Assembly (NCBI RefSeq): GCF_015240065.1
Contig: NZ_CP060506.1
Location: 1,843,498 to 1,907,497 of the forward strand
DNA length: 64,000 bases
Reading direction: 5' to 3'
Source: Nanchangia anserum
Lineage (GTDB): Bacteria > Actinomycetota > Actinomycetes > Actinomycetales > Actinomycetaceae
The notes beneath the pieces were generated by a model. The model did not search any database and was not told the origin of the DNA. It worked only from the letters and a program-made list of their open reading frames with translations. Both the position numbers and the translations under genes were made by a program. Shown one piece after another: positions 27,016 to 37,127 of this stretch. The first letter of the stretch is position 1. Each line of letters starts with the position of its first letter.

Positions 27016-28028
27016 GCGTCATCCTTGGAACCCGCGGGTCGGACCTCGCGCTGACGCAGTCGCGGACGATCGCGCAGGCGTTGACCGAGCGCGGCATTGA
27101 CGTCGAGATGGTCACCATCCGCACCGAGGGCGACATCACCCGCGAGTCGCTGTCCCGGTTGGGCGGGGTTGGCGTGTTCGCAGCCGCCCTGCGCCTGGCG
27201 ATGCTCAATGGGCGCTGCCACCTCGCCGTCCATTCGTTCAAGGATCTGCCGACGGCACCCGTTCCCGGGCTGTGTCTGGCCGCCGTCCCCGAGCGCGCGC
27301 CCGTGGCCGACGTCCTGTGTTCGGCACAGGGGCGGCGATTGAGCGAGCTTCCCGAGGGTGCCCTGGTGGGAACAGGCTCGATTCGCCGCGCGGCTCAGCT
27401 CCTGGCCCAGCGTCCCGACCTGCGCATATGCGACATTCGCGGCAACGTGCCGACCCGGCTCGGCCGCGTCGGCGGCCTCGAAGACGGCCCGGGTGACCTC
27501 GACGCCGTCGTTCTCGCCCAGGCCGGTCTTGCCCGACTCGGTCTGCTCGGGCGAGCCGCCGAGATCCTCCCGACGTCGATCATGGCCCCGGCACCGGCTC
27601 AGGGTGCGCTGGCCATCGAGGCGTCCGAGGCTGCCCTCGCCGAGAATTCCGAACTCGCCGACGCCCTTGCCTCGCTCAACGACCCGACGGCCCGTGCCGC
27701 AGCTCTCGCCGAACGCGGCGTCCTCGCTCATCTCGAGGCGGGGTGCGCCGCGCCGGTGGGTGCCCTGGCCACCACCGAGGGCAGCGAGATCGTACTCAGG
27801 GCCAGCGTGTGTGCTCTCGACGGCAGCCGGCGGGCCTCGGCCTCGGGGTCGACCCCTCTGCCGGCCGACGACGATGCCGCCCACGAACTCGGTACCCGCG
27901 TGGGCCGTGACCTGTTGGCTGCCGGCGCCGCCGATATTGCCGATCTTCACGCCGAGCGTGTCGGAGTCGATCCCGACTACTTCGCGCTCGCTCCCGGACG
28001 CGACCGGTTCGGAGCGGCTCGATCGTGA
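27012..28028 (+). CDS. hemC: Porphobilinogen deaminase (hydroxymethylbilane synthase)
   Basis: A 338-residue enzyme polymerising four porphobilinogens. Begins with ILGTRGSDLALTQS. It contains HLAVHSFKDLPT, GTGSIRRAAQL, ICDIRGNVPTRLGR, the APAQGALAIE motif and the Cys that carries the dipyrromethane cofactor in LEAGCAAPVGA. ATG 27012 overlaps the hemY stop (ATGA); the stop overlaps the hemD GTG. Confidence 0.96.
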   Translation: MSVILGTRGSDLALTQSRTIAQALTERGIDVEMVTIRTEGDITRESLSRLGGVGVFAAALRLAMLNGRCHLAVHSFKDLPTAPVPGLCLAAVPERAPVADVLCSAQGRRLSELPEGALVGTGSIRRAAQLLAQRPDLRICDIRGNVPTRLGRVGGLEDGPGDLDAVVLAQAGLARLGLLGRAAEILPTSIMAPAPAQGALAIEASEAALAENSELADALASLNDPTARAAALAERGVLAHLEAGCAAPVGALATTEGSEIVLRASVCALDGSRRASASGSTPLPADDDAAHELGTRVGRDLLAAGAADIADLHAERVGVDPDYFALAPGRDRFGAARS

Positions 28029-28738
28029 CGCTCTCGCTCGTCGCCCTGACTCGCCCGGACACCGATATGTTCACGCTGAGACTGCGCGAACTCATGTCGC
28101 GCCGAGCGATCGTTCGCGGCGCAGCGGTCACCGAGCAGGTCCCCCTTGACGGTCAACCCGCCGGCGCCCTCGCCGCAATCGCCACGGCGGACTGGGTGTG
28201 CGTGACGTCGCCCAGCGCGGCGCGCCTCATCTGTTCCGCGACGTCGCCGATACCTGACGGTGTCCGCGTCGGCGCTGTCGGTGAGGCGACGGCGCGGGTA
28301 CTTCGCGACCACGGTCTGCGCGTCGATCTCGTCGCCGGCGGCAGCGGTCGTGATCTCGTCGCCGCGTTCCCGCCTCCCACTCGCCCGGGCAGGCGCGTGG
28401 TCTTGCCGGCTTCGCGGCGCGCCTCGTCGACTGTCCCCGACGGGCTGACGCAGCTGGGATGGAGCGTTGACCGAGTTGACTTGTACGACACCCGCCCGCT
28501 TCCCAGAATCCCTGAGGTCTTCGCCGCAGCCGACGTCGTTGCGGCAACCGCGGGATCTGCCGTGCGCGCCCTCGCCGAGGCCGGACTCTGGCACCGAGAA
28601 GGACCCAGGTTGGTGACGATCGGTCGCCCTAGCTGGCGCGTCGCGCGCGACCTGGGCATCCCTAGTGTCGCCCATGCGCCAACGCCGACCCCGGAGGGAT
28701 TTGCCGCAGCCCTCGCCCCGTTTTGTCCGCTCGTCTAG
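28025..28738 (+). CDS. hemD: Uroporphyrinogen-III synthase
   Basis: A 237-residue protein closing the tetrapyrrole ring. The family is weakly conserved, but TADWVCVTSPSAARL, VGAVGEATARVLRDHG and the C-terminal YDTRPL and ATAGSAVRALAEAG segments fit. The call is strengthened by position: the GTG start overlaps the hemC stop and hemB follows after 13 bases. Confidence 0.88.
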   Translation: MTLSLVALTRPDTDMFTLRLRELMSRRAIVRGAAVTEQVPLDGQPAGALAAIATADWVCVTSPSAARLICSATSPIPDGVRVGAVGEATARVLRDHGLRVDLVAGGSGRDLVAAFPPPTRPGRRVVLPASRRASSTVPDGLTQLGWSVDRVDLYDTRPLPRIPEVFAAADVVAATAGSAVRALAEAGLWHREGPRLVTIGRPSWRVARDLGIPSVAHAPTPTPEGFAAALAPFCPLV

Positions 28739-28751
28739 CTGAGGAGTCACT

Positions 28752-29753
28752 GTGAACCCCGCCGATTCTTCCGCCCATCCCCTCATCCGGCCTCGCCGAG
28801 GCCGCGTCAGCGCCGCCATGCGCGATCTCGTCGCCGAGACCCACGTTCATCCGCGTCAGCTCATCCTGCCGGTGTTCGTCGCCGATGGGCTTTCCGAGCC
28901 TAGGCCCATTGCCTCGCTTCCCGGGATCGTCCAGCACAGCCTCGATTCGCTCGTGCGCGAGGCCGAACGCGTCGTCACCGCCGGCCTCGGCGGCATCATG
29001 GTGTTCGGGGTGCCGCGTAAGGAGGACAAGGATCCGCGCGGCAGCGCCGCCTGGGCCGACGACGGAATCCTCAACCGCGCGCTGGCCGCGATCAGGGACG
29101 CCGTCGGTGACGACACGGTCATCATGGCGGATACGTGCCTCGACGAGTTCACCTCCCACGGTCATTGCGGCGTCCTCGATCCCTGCGGAAACGTCGACAA
29201 CGACGAAACCTTGCCGCTGTACGCGCGCATGGCCCTGTCACAGGCCCGCTCGGGTGCCCACGTCGTCGCCCCGTCGGGAATGATGGACGGGCAGGTCGCG
29301 CTCATCCGCGACACCCTCGATCGCCACGGTTTCACCTCGACGGCGATCATGGCGTATTCGGCGAAGTATGCCTCGGGCTTCTTCGGGCCGTTCCGCGACG
29401 CCGTCGGCTGTTCCCTGCGCGGGGACCGACGCACCTACCAGCAGGATCCGCGAAACTCCCGCGAGGGTCTGCGCGAAGCCGAACTCGACATTGCCGAGGG
29501 GGCGGACTTCGTCATGGTGAAGCCCGCGGGCTACTATCTTGACGTTCTCACCCGCGTCGCCGAGATCTCGCCGGTGCCCGTGTGCGCCTACCAGGTGTCG
29601 GGCGAATACGCGATGATCGAGGCGGCCGCGGCGAACGGGTGGCTCGAGCGCGAGCGTGTCATCGACGAATCGATCACGTCGATCGTGCGGGCGGGTGCGG
29701 ATCAGGTGCTGACGTATTGGGCGCTGGAGGCGGCTCAGCGAATCGGGGTGTAA
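28752..29753 (+). CDS. hemB: Delta-aminolevulinic acid dehydratase (porphobilinogen synthase)
   Basis: A 333-residue enzyme condensing two ALA molecules. Both catalytic lysines are present (AYSAKYASGFFGPFRDA and FVMVKPAGYYLDV). The metal-site region reads ADTCLDEFTSHGHCGVLD, with cysteines suggesting a zinc-type active site. YQVSGEYAMI is also typical. GTG start 28752 region is ATG-less; GAGGAG precedes it. It is followed after 3 bases by the RecB-like nuclease gene. Confidence 0.96.
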   Translation: MNPADSSAHPLIRPRRGRVSAAMRDLVAETHVHPRQLILPVFVADGLSEPRPIASLPGIVQHSLDSLVREAERVVTAGLGGIMVFGVPRKEDKDPRGSAAWADDGILNRALAAIRDAVGDDTVIMADTCLDEFTSHGHCGVLDPCGNVDNDETLPLYARMALSQARSGAHVVAPSGMMDGQVALIRDTLDRHGFTSTAIMAYSAKYASGFFGPFRDAVGCSLRGDRRTYQQDPRNSREGLREAELDIAEGADFVMVKPAGYYLDVLTRVAEISPVPVCAYQVSGEYAMIEAAAANGWLERERVIDESITSIVRAGADQVLTYWALEAAQRIGV

Positions 29754-29756
29754 GGG

Positions 29757-31437
29757 ATGGAGCTCAGGGGCGGCGAGATCGTCGTCAGCATCGGCGACGT
29801 CGCCGGCCTCGCCTCGTGCCAGTGGCATTTCGTCTCTCGACTGCGCAGAACCCTGGCGGGCGAACCTGAACCGGATCCGCCGGCGCTACCCGCCCATATT
29901 TCGCGGCTGCGCCACCGATTCATGGACGAGGTGGCCGCGCGCTATCGCGCCGCGCTGGGGGTGATGGATCCCGAGCATCCTCACGGAGTCTTCGATGCCT
30001 CTTCCCTCGCGCCCGCGTCCCGGTCGGTGCGCGCTCGTGGTGAGGCAGCCGAGCGGGCGGGAGTCGTCGTCGGCGAGCGCCTGCGCATCGACGGCGTTGA
30101 GGGACGGGTCCCCCTGAGCGTCCTCATCGACGAGGGCGTGCGCGTCAGCGGGGTTGCCTTCTCCTCGCACGTGCGCGCACGCCTACGTCTCGAGGTCGGC
30201 GGTGCCGCGTGGCTGCTCGCCCGCGGCGGCGTCGACACGCTCACCTCACGCGCACTGCTCACCCTCGCGTCCGGGCGCCTCGTCACCCTGACAACGTCTC
30301 GGATCATCGACGATTTCGACGCCCGCCTACTAGAGGCCCGCGACCTCATCGCACGCGCTCACACCGGTGTCTTCCCGACGTGGTGGCAGGTGAGCAGGGT
30401 GTGCGGGGAATGCTCGGATTGTGCCTGGGCCATCGAGGCCCACGACGACGTCCTCGCGGTTCCCGGTATCGGCCTGGCCCAGCGTGCCCGACTGCTTTCG
30501 CAGGGAGTCCACACGCGTCGTGACCTGGTCACACACCCGGTTGACGGTGTCAGTACGGCGAGTCTGGAGCGGGTGCGTCTCCAAGTTTCCCAACGCGAAG
30601 AAGCACCCGGGCCCTACGGACCCCGCGTCCTCGCCACGTGCGAGCGCACGCATCGCGCCCTGGCGACCCTGCCCGACCCGGCGCCCGGGGACGTCTATTT
30701 CCGACTGCGAAAACGACTCAGTGTGGGGGTGGACGCCCGAGGACCATACGGGACTGATTTACCTGGCCGGCGCGCTCATCCGTGCGGAAGAAGGACCCGC
30801 CCCGACCGGGCCGGGAGTGTGGGCGCCGCCGGGAGTCTCGGCGCCGCGCGAGATGACGGTGGCGCCGGCGTGGGAGTATCCCGCCGCCGCGTCGCTGCCG
30901 GCAGGCGGCCTCGCCCGCGCCGCCGGGTGGCGCTACGTGTCGTGGTGGGCGCACTCGCGCGAGCAGGAAGCCGCCCTGGCCCACTCCCTTATCTCGTGGC
31001 TTGAGGCCCGGCGCCGCGCCTACCCGCGCATGCGCGTCTATCACTACGCCGCTCCCGAGCCGCTGTTTATTCGCCGCCTCGCTAACCGCCACGGGATCGA
31101 CCAGCAACGTGCACGCACCCTCACCGGTCCCCGCGGGATTTTCACCGATCTGTTCGACGTCGTCAGCGCGACGGTGCGCACGGGGCAGCCGGGAGCCAGC
31201 CTGAAGGATCTCGAGCCCCTCTACATGGGTGCGTTTCACCGCGGCGACCTGGCCGATGGCGCGCGCTCGGTCGTCCTCTATGACCGGTTGCGCGAGACGA
31301 TGACGACCGAACAGCTTGAGGTCCGTCCCGACGCGCTGCCCGGTGTCCTCGCCGAGTTGGCGGCCTACAACGAATACGACTGCGTGTCTACGCTCGGCCT
31401 GCATCGTTGGCTGAGCGCCCAGCGCGTGACACAATGA
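29757..31437 (+). CDS. TM0106-family RecB-like nuclease (single frameshift)
   Basis: Two frames joined near 30703, where one extra C interrupts the motif GDVYFDCEND. Removing it gives about 559 residues. The N-terminal half has a RecB/Cas4-like layout, with cysteines in LASCQWHF and the cluster VCGECSDCAW that could bind an iron-sulfur centre. After the break come WGWTPEDHTGLIYLAG and a C-terminal RNase H/exonuclease-like end, YNEYDCVSTLGLHRWL, with its acidic residues. The family is annotated as a putative nuclease of unknown role. It begins 3 bases after hemB and overlaps the next gene, so it is probably co-transcribed with the haem genes. Confidence 0.75.
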
Positions 31438-31466
31438 GCGCACCTGTCCCCACGACGAGGAGTCCC

Positions 31467-32252
31467 ATGTCCGGCGCCGACACCCTGCCCACCGCCATTG
31501 ACGACCTGCGTCTGGCGATCCTCACGGATGTTCTGCGCGCCGTGCGCGCCCACGCCGACGGCGAGAATCCGGGCACGATTCTGCCCGCGGGACCCGTGAA
31601 TCACCTTGAGGGATTCTTCTACGTCACCGCGGCGGCCGAGATCATCGCCGAGGTCTGCCAAGAGGCTGATCGGCGCGGCCTCGCCGATCGGCTGCCCCAG
31701 GCGGAGACGACGACCGACATCGCCCTGGTGCGGCGACTCGGCGATGCCGTGGAATCGGGCGTGGACACGACCTCCAACCCGGCACAGCGCCGCGGAATGA
31801 TCCTCGTGTGGGGCGGCACGCAGCTGCTGGCCGCGCTGGCCGCCGACGTTCCCGGCGAGGACGAGATGCCGGGGACCGACCACCTCGAGGCGGCGTTCGC
31901 TTCGGCGGGTCCGCTGCTGCGCGGCGTCCTCGACACCCTGCCGGCAACCGTCGTCGCCGCGTGTATGCCTGCCCTTGGCGACGACTTCGCTCCGATTTGC
32001 GCCGCCCTCTCCGCCAGCCTCGACGACGACGCCCACCGGGTCGCCCCCGAGGCGGCGACGCACGCGCGGGCGAGCCTGAATCCGGCGCTCATGCGCGAAG
32101 CCGCCGGCAGCGAGCGCCCGGTCATCGCCATGATGACCGGTGTCGGCCGCGACGTCATCACCGGGTGGATTCCCCCGCGCGAGCACCCGGACCCCGAGTC
32201 GTGGGCGCCCCGGCTGCGCACGACTGCCTTCGGCACCGAGATCGTCGAGTAG
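31467..32252 (+). CDS. Conserved-type protein of unknown function
   Basis: A 261-residue soluble, Ala/Asp-rich, mostly helical protein. ATG 31467 is preferred because GAGGAG lies 6 bases upstream; an in-frame ATG at 31434 overlaps the nuclease stop and would add 11 residues. Recognisable stretches such as GPVNHLEGFFYVTAAAEII and ERPVIAMMTGVGRDVITGW do not correspond to a family I know. No signal peptide or membrane helix. Position at the end of the haem operon is the only functional hint. Confidence 0.6.
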   Translation: MSGADTLPTAIDDLRLAILTDVLRAVRAHADGENPGTILPAGPVNHLEGFFYVTAAAEIIAEVCQEADRRGLADRLPQAETTTDIALVRRLGDAVESGVDTTSNPAQRRGMILVWGGTQLLAALAADVPGEDEMPGTDHLEAAFASAGPLLRGVLDTLPATVVAACMPALGDDFAPICAALSASLDDDAHRVAPEAATHARASLNPALMREAAGSERPVIAMMTGVGRDVITGWIPPREHPDPESWAPRLRTTAFGTEIVE

Positions 32253-32314
32253 CGACCGGGTTCGAAGAACCGATATTGTTCCCCACTGCCCATCGATCGA
32301 AGCGAGAGGCGTCC

Positions 32315-33717
32315 ATGAGCGCGAAGAGCCACATCTACCACATCGTCATCACGGGACTGGCGTTATTCGCCATGTTCTTCGGTGCCGGCAACCTCATTTA
32401 TCCCGTCTTTATCGGCATCCAAGCGGGAGAGTCTGCCTCGCTCGCGGCACTTGGGTTTATGGCGACGGGCGTCCTCTTGCCCCTGCTGGCCATGGTCGCG
32501 GCGGCGACGTCGGAAACCGGAATTCTGGGTATCTCCGAACGCATCGGGCACTGGCCGGGATTCGCGTTTTGTCTCATGGCGTTCTTGTCAACCGGTGTGC
32601 TCTACGCGATCCCGCGCGTGGCGACCGTGTCGTTTGAGATGAGCGTCGGCGGTGTCGTCGGCGAGGACTCGACGACGACGTCGCTGCTCGTCTACACGTT
32701 CATCTTCTTCGCCGTCACCGGCGCGCTCTCGATGAATCCGTCGACCCTCATCGAGAAGATCGGCGGCTGGTTGACCCCGGCACTGCTCGTGCTCCTCGTC
32801 ATCCTCATCACGGCCGCCTTCGTCCAACTCGATCCGGTCACTCACCCGGCCGCAGGGGCCTACGAATCCCATCCCTTCATCAACGGCATCCTCGAGGGAT
32901 ACAACACGCTCGACGCCATCGCGTCCTTCGTCTTCGGCATCATCATCATTACCTCGCTCAAAGCGCGCGGTTATTCGCGTGGCACCCAGCTGTCCGCGCC
33001 ACGGCGCTGAGTGGTGTCGTCGCCGGAGTCCTGTTGGGTCTCGTCTATTTCGGGCTGTCGCAGCTGGGCCTGCGCATCGGCGACATCGATGTCGACAACG
33101 GCGGTGCCGGCCTGTCCTATGCCGCATCTACGTTGTTCGGCAATACGGGCCTGGTCGTGCTGGGTGCCATCGTCATTCTCGCGTGCCTGACGACCGCGGT
33201 CGGCCTGTGCGGGGCGTCGACGGCGTTTTTCTCTGGGCTGTTCCCCAAGCTCTCACGCACGAGCCTCATCCTCATTCACATCGTCGTGTCCTTCGCCGTG
33301 GCCAACCTCGGCCTGACGCTGCTGCTGAAGGTCGTCGTCCCCATCATGCTGCTGTGCTACCCGGTGACGATTGCCATGGTCATCGTCTGCCTGCTCGATA
33401 TTCCCATTCCCGGGCACATGTATTGGACGTATCGGTGCGCGGTGTGGACCGCGGGCATCTTCGGCCTCGTCGACGCCGCGTCGGCCGCGGGCCTCACGGC
33501 GAGCTGGTTCCTCGCCCTCAAGGACGCTATCCCGCTGTCGGGCTTCTCGCTCGGCTGGCTGCTGCCCACCCTCATCTTGGGGTGCGTGGGCTTCATCGTC
33601 GACGCGCTGCAAGGGCGGCTGCGCAAACCGCTCGACTACGACCTGGTCGCACGCGAACGCAACCGGGCACTGCTCGATGCTGGGATTGCCGGCGAGGTCA
33701 GCGAGGAGACCGCTTAG
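32315..33717 (+). CDS. brnQ: Branched-chain amino acid transporter BrnQ (single frameshift)
   Basis: LIVCS-family sodium-coupled carrier for Leu/Ile/Val. Starts at ATG 32315 (MSAKSHIYHIVITGLALFAM, then FFGAGNLIYPVFIG, the family signature). The frame breaks near 32993: LKARGYS is followed by a stop, while the next frame gives RATALSGVVAGVLLGLVYFG to the natural end. One missing T restores a protein of about 468 residues with 12 helices. Both halves keep strong hydrophobic periodicity, so the break is probably a sequence error. Confidence 0.88.
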
Positions 33718-34400
33718 GCCTGCGCGCCGATCACCTGGACGCTGCGGCGGAAATGGCGCAGCCCGGGCAGCAGCTCCCACGATGCCGGCGGGCGTGAGGA
33801 GTACAGACGAGCCTGCCAGCCGTGCTCGACGTCGCCGATCGCGTACGTCAGCGAGCAGTTGCGCACGGGTTGACTCACGACGAGATCGGCCGAGATCCCC
33901 TCGATTCGCGTCGCCGTATAGAGGCGAGTGAGGGCGCCGTGGGTGACGAGGGCGATGCGCGAATCGGGACCGTACTCGCTCGCCAGATCGCGAATGAGGG
34001 CATCGACGCGCCCGACAACGCAGCATCCCACTTCTCCCCCGGGCATCCGGCGATCAAGGTCGCCGCGAACCCACGCAGCGATGATGGCCAGGTAGGTGGC
34101 GGGGGCGTCGGCGCGGTACAGCATCTCCAACGCCCCGGCCCGCACCTCGCGCAAGCGGTCATCGCAGCGAATGGGGATCCCCCATGCTCGAGCCAGCGGC
34201 GCAGCCGTCTGCCGGGTTCGCGTCAATGGTGAGGCGATGATCGCGTCGGGTCGACCCAGACCGGCGGCGTTCCAGGCAGCGGGAATCTCGCGAGCCTGAG
34301 CCAGTCCCGCCGCATTGAGCGGAGCGCCAGGAAAGTCCGTGTCGAGGGCGTCGATGATGTTTGAGGCCGTCTGCCCGTGGCGGATGACGATGAGCTCCAT
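33714..34400 (-). CDS. Histidine phosphatase family protein
   Basis: A 228-residue phosphoglycerate-mutase-like phosphatase. The phosphohistidine motif IVIRHGQTASN is at the N-terminus; ASPLTRTRQTAAPLA supplies the second Arg; the acid is in REVRAGALEM and the second His in ALVTHGALTRL. Substrate unknown. Its stop overlaps the brnQ stop on the other strand by four bases. Confidence 0.9.
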   Translation of the reverse strand: MELIVIRHGQTASNIIDALDTDFPGAPLNAAGLAQAREIPAAWNAAGLGRPDAIIASPLTRTRQTAAPLARAWGIPIRCDDRLREVRAGALEMLYRADAPATYLAIIAAWVRGDLDRRMPGGEVGCCVVGRVDALIRDLASEYGPDSRIALVTHGALTRLYTATRIEGISADLVVSQPVRNCSLTYAIGDVEHGWQARLYSSRPPASWELLPGLRHFRRSVQVIGAQA

Positions 34401-34455
34401 GGTTCTTTTCTACATCGCAACCGTGGACACGTCCCCGGTCGGGACGTGACTGGTT

Positions 34456-34461
34456 TACTCT
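34456..34461 (+). promoter_or_regulatory. -10-like TACTCT, 7 nt before ATG 34469
   Basis: The ddh start is preceded only by a C-run and no ribosome site; TACTCT within TTTACTCT lies 7 bases upstream, suggesting a leaderless transcript. Confidence 0.4.
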
Positions 34462-34468
34462 GTCCCCC

Positions 34469-35446
34469 ATGACTATTCGCCTTGCCATTTGTGGATATGG
34501 AAATCTTGGTCGCGGCGTCGAGCAGGCCGCGCTCGCCGCACCGGATATGGAGCCGGTCGTCGTCTTCACTCGGCGCGATCCCGACACGCTTGAGACCCTG
34601 GGCACTCCCGCCGCCTCGGTCGACGATATGGAGCAGTGGAAGGATCGCGTCGATGTCTGCCTGTGTTGCGGCGGCTCAGCGACCGACCTGGCCGAACAGG
34701 TTCCCGCCGCGCTGCGTTACTTCCCGACCGTGGACTCCTTCGACACGCACGCGAAGATTCCCGAGTACTTTGCCAGCTGCGACGAGGCAGCGCGCGAAGC
34801 GGGCACGGCCGCGTTGATCTCGGTCGGCTGGGATCCCGGCCTGTTCTCGCTGACGCGCCTGCTCGGCCAGGCCGTCCTCCCCGACTCGCTGGAGGAGACG
34901 TTCTGGGGCAAGGGTGTCTCGCAGGGGCACTCCGACGCACTGCGTCGTATCGAGGGCGTCGTCGGGGCCGTGCAGTACACGGTGCCGCGTCCAGAAGCCC
35001 TCGAGGCCGTTCGCTCCGGACAGGCCACCGAGCCGGCGGAAGCGCGGGCCAAGCACACCCGCGAGTGCTACGTCGTCGCCGCGGATGGTGCCGACCGCGA
35101 GCGCATCCGCGAGGAGATCGTGTCGATGCCGAATTACTTCGCCGACTACGACACGACGGTGACGTTCATCAGTGCCGAAGAGCTCGAGCGCGACCACCAG
35201 GGGATGCCGCACGGGGGCAGCGTCTTGCGGCGCGGTCACACTGCCGGCGGATCGGCCGCGGGGATCGAGTTTTCGCTTGACCTGGAATCGAATCCGCAGT
35301 TTACGGGTGCCGTCGTGACCGCGTGCGGGCGCGCGCTCTACCGTCTCGTGAGCGGCGGTGTGACGGGCGCGCTGACGCTGTTCGACGTGCCGCTCGGGTC
35401 GCTGCACCCCGGTGCGCCCGAGGAGCTGCGCGCCCAGCTTCTCTAA
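34469..35446 (+). CDS. ddh: meso-Diaminopimelate D-dehydrogenase
   Basis: A 325-residue NADPH enzyme interconverting meso-diaminopimelate and L-2-amino-6-oxopimelate, a one-step lysine/DAP branch known from Corynebacterium. The NADP-binding loop is ICGYGNLGRGVEQA; VVFTRRDPDTLETLG, VDSFDTHAKIPEYF, SVGWDPGLFSLTR and FWGKGVSQGHSDALRRIEGV are family landmarks. It stands alone between a divergent phosphatase and a strong terminator. Confidence 0.95.
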   Translation: MTIRLAICGYGNLGRGVEQAALAAPDMEPVVVFTRRDPDTLETLGTPAASVDDMEQWKDRVDVCLCCGGSATDLAEQVPAALRYFPTVDSFDTHAKIPEYFASCDEAAREAGTAALISVGWDPGLFSLTRLLGQAVLPDSLEETFWGKGVSQGHSDALRRIEGVVGAVQYTVPRPEALEAVRSGQATEPAEARAKHTRECYVVAADGADRERIREEIVSMPNYFADYDTTVTFISAEELERDHQGMPHGGSVLRRGHTAGGSAAGIEFSLDLESNPQFTGAVVTACGRALYRLVSGGVTGALTLFDVPLGSLHPGAPEELRAQLL

Positions 35447-35460
35447 TTCGGAACGACTAC

Positions 35461-35504
35461 GGGCCGGGGGCGGCGATTCTCCAGCGAATCGCCGCCCCCG
35501 GCCC
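35461..35504. terminator. Strong bidirectional hairpin between ddh and hemL
   Basis: A perfect 18-base inverted repeat (35461-35478 and 35487-35504) with an 8-base loop lies between the convergent ddh and hemL genes, 9 bases from the hemL stop. The stem is very GC-rich with no clean T-tract on either side. Confidence 0.85.
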
Positions 35505-35512
35505 TGTATGTC

Positions 35513-36928
35513 CTAGCGGGTCTGGGCGACCTCGGCAACCGCGGTGTCAATGGCGGTGAAGATGGCGGCGACGGCGTCGTCATCGTGGGCGCGCGAGACA
35601 AACCAGGCCTCGTAGCACGACGGCGGCAGGGCGACTCCGGCGTCACGCATGGCGTGGAAGAAGGCGCGGTAGAGATCCTCGTCTTGGCGCTGCGCATCCG
35701 CGTAGGAGCTGACGCCGCTCTCGGCAACTTCTTCGCCAAAGAACACCGAGAACAGCGATCCCGCCGAGTTGATGACGTGGGGGATGTCGTGGGCGCTCAG
35801 TGTCGCGCTCAGGTAGGTGCGGATCGACTGGGCAACCGCGTCGACGCGGGCGTAGCAGGCGTCGTCGGCCAGCTTGAGGGTCGCCAGGCCGGCGGCGGTG
35901 GCCAGGGGATTCCCCGACAGGGTGCCGGCCTGATAGACGGGGCCGAGCGGGGCGAGGTGCCCCATGATCTCGGCGCTGCCCCCCAGCGCTGCCAGGGGCA
36001 TTCCTCCGCCGATGACCTTGCCGAAGGTAAAGAGGTCGGGGACGTAGTCAAGGTCGCCGACCTGGCCTCGGCACCACTCCTGGCGAGCCTCGAGCATGGC
36101 CTCAGCTCCCACGAGGTCGCTCGGCAGGACGGCGGGGAGTCGGGCAGGTCGCCAACCGGTCTCGAGGCCCCAGAAGCCCGCGGGTGAGACGCGGAAGCCC
36201 GTGAGGACCTCGTCGGTAATCATGAGCGCGCCGTGGTCGCGGGTGACCTCGCGGATGGCTCGGTTGAAGCCTGGGGCCGGCGGGACGATTCCCATGTTGG
36301 CCGGGCACGCTTCGGTGATGACGGCGGCGATGTCGCGACCGTGCTCGGCGAAGCACTCGCGCAGTGCGTCCTCGTCGTTGTACGGCAAAACGATCGTCAA
36401 CGCGGCGATGTCAGCGGGCACCCCCGCCGATCCCGGCAGTCCCTGGGTCGCGACACCGGAACCTGCCTGCGCGAGCAGCGAGTCGGAGTGACCGTGATAG
36501 CAGCCGGCGAATTTGACGAGGAGGTCACGCCCGGTCACGCCACGGGCCAGGCGAATCGCCGTCATTGTCGCCTCGGTGCCGGTGGAGACGAGGCGTACCT
36601 GCTCGGCCGCGGGGACGCGGGCGGTGACGGCCTCGGCCAACTCGGCTTCGGCGGCCGTTGGAGCACCAAAGGACAGTCCGCGTGCGGCGGCCTCGGTCAC
36701 GGTGGCGACGACCTCAGGGTGAGCATGGCCGAGCAGAGCCGGTCCCCACGTGCCCACGAGGTCGACGTAGATGCGTCCATCGACGTCGCGGACGTAGGGG
36801 CCTTTCGCGTCGGCGATGAACGAGGGGGTTCCGCCGACCGAGCCGAAGGCGCGCACCGGCGAGTTGACGCCACCCGGCGTCGCGAGTTGGGAGCGGGCAA
36901 ACAGGGACTGCGACGCGGTGAGACTCAT
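35513..36928 (-). CDS. hemL: Glutamate-1-semialdehyde 2,1-aminomutase
   Basis: A 471-residue PLP enzyme converting glutamate-1-semialdehyde to 5-aminolevulinate. It has [57 protein letters not shown] and the PLP lysine in [13 protein letters not shown]. About 30 extra residues ([20 protein letters not shown] region) sit between GFWGLE and [11 protein letters not shown] compared with the usual form. ATG 36928 fits the family start; the frame stays open to 37156 without homology. It is the only haem gene outside the main cluster, 4 to 6 kb downstream of it. Confidence 0.95.
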   Translation of the reverse strand: MSLTASQSLFARSQLATPGGVNSPVRAFGSVGGTPSFIADAKGPYVRDVDGRIYVDLVGTWGPALLGHAHPEVVATVTEAAARGLSFGAPTAAEAELAEAVTARVPAAEQVRLVSTGTEATMTAIRLARGVTGRDLLVKFAGCYHGHSDSLLAQAGSGVATQGLPGSAGVPADIAALTIVLPYNDEDALRECFAEHGRDIAAVITEACPANMGIVPPAPGFNRAIREVTRDHGALMITDEVLTGFRVSPAGFWGLETGWRPARLPAVLPSDLVGAEAMLEARQEWCRGQVGDLDYVPDLFTFGKVIGGGMPLAALGGSAEIMGHLAPLGPVYQAGTLSGNPLATAAGLATLKLADDACYARVDAVAQSIRTYLSATLSAHDIPHVINSAGSLFSVFFGEEVAESGVSSYADAQRQDEDLYRAFFHAMRDAGVALPPSCYEAWFVSRAHDDDAVAAIFTAIDTAVAEVAQTR

Positions 36929-37127
36929 GAATCCATCGTAGGTCAGCGTGAGGAATATCCCTCCGTCATCGCCGTTCTCATCTGGGCCGTACCCGTGCGG
37001 TTCGACCCGCGAGATATCGCCGCACACGAGCCGCGACACGCCGACGAGTTGGGCCAATATGGACTCGCATAACAGTGTGCGATCTCGTAAAATGAAATTC
37101 ACACATGAGATAGATGAGAGAGGAGTC

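Noticed and set aside
26601..27950. 449-codon open frame on the minus strand
   Set aside because: Antisense to hemY and hemC, which are complete and motif-rich; long antisense frames are expected at this GC content.
32993..33717. brnQ as two separate short transporters
   Set aside because: The halves are complementary parts of one family member and one base restores the frame; a second start would lie within a membrane helix.
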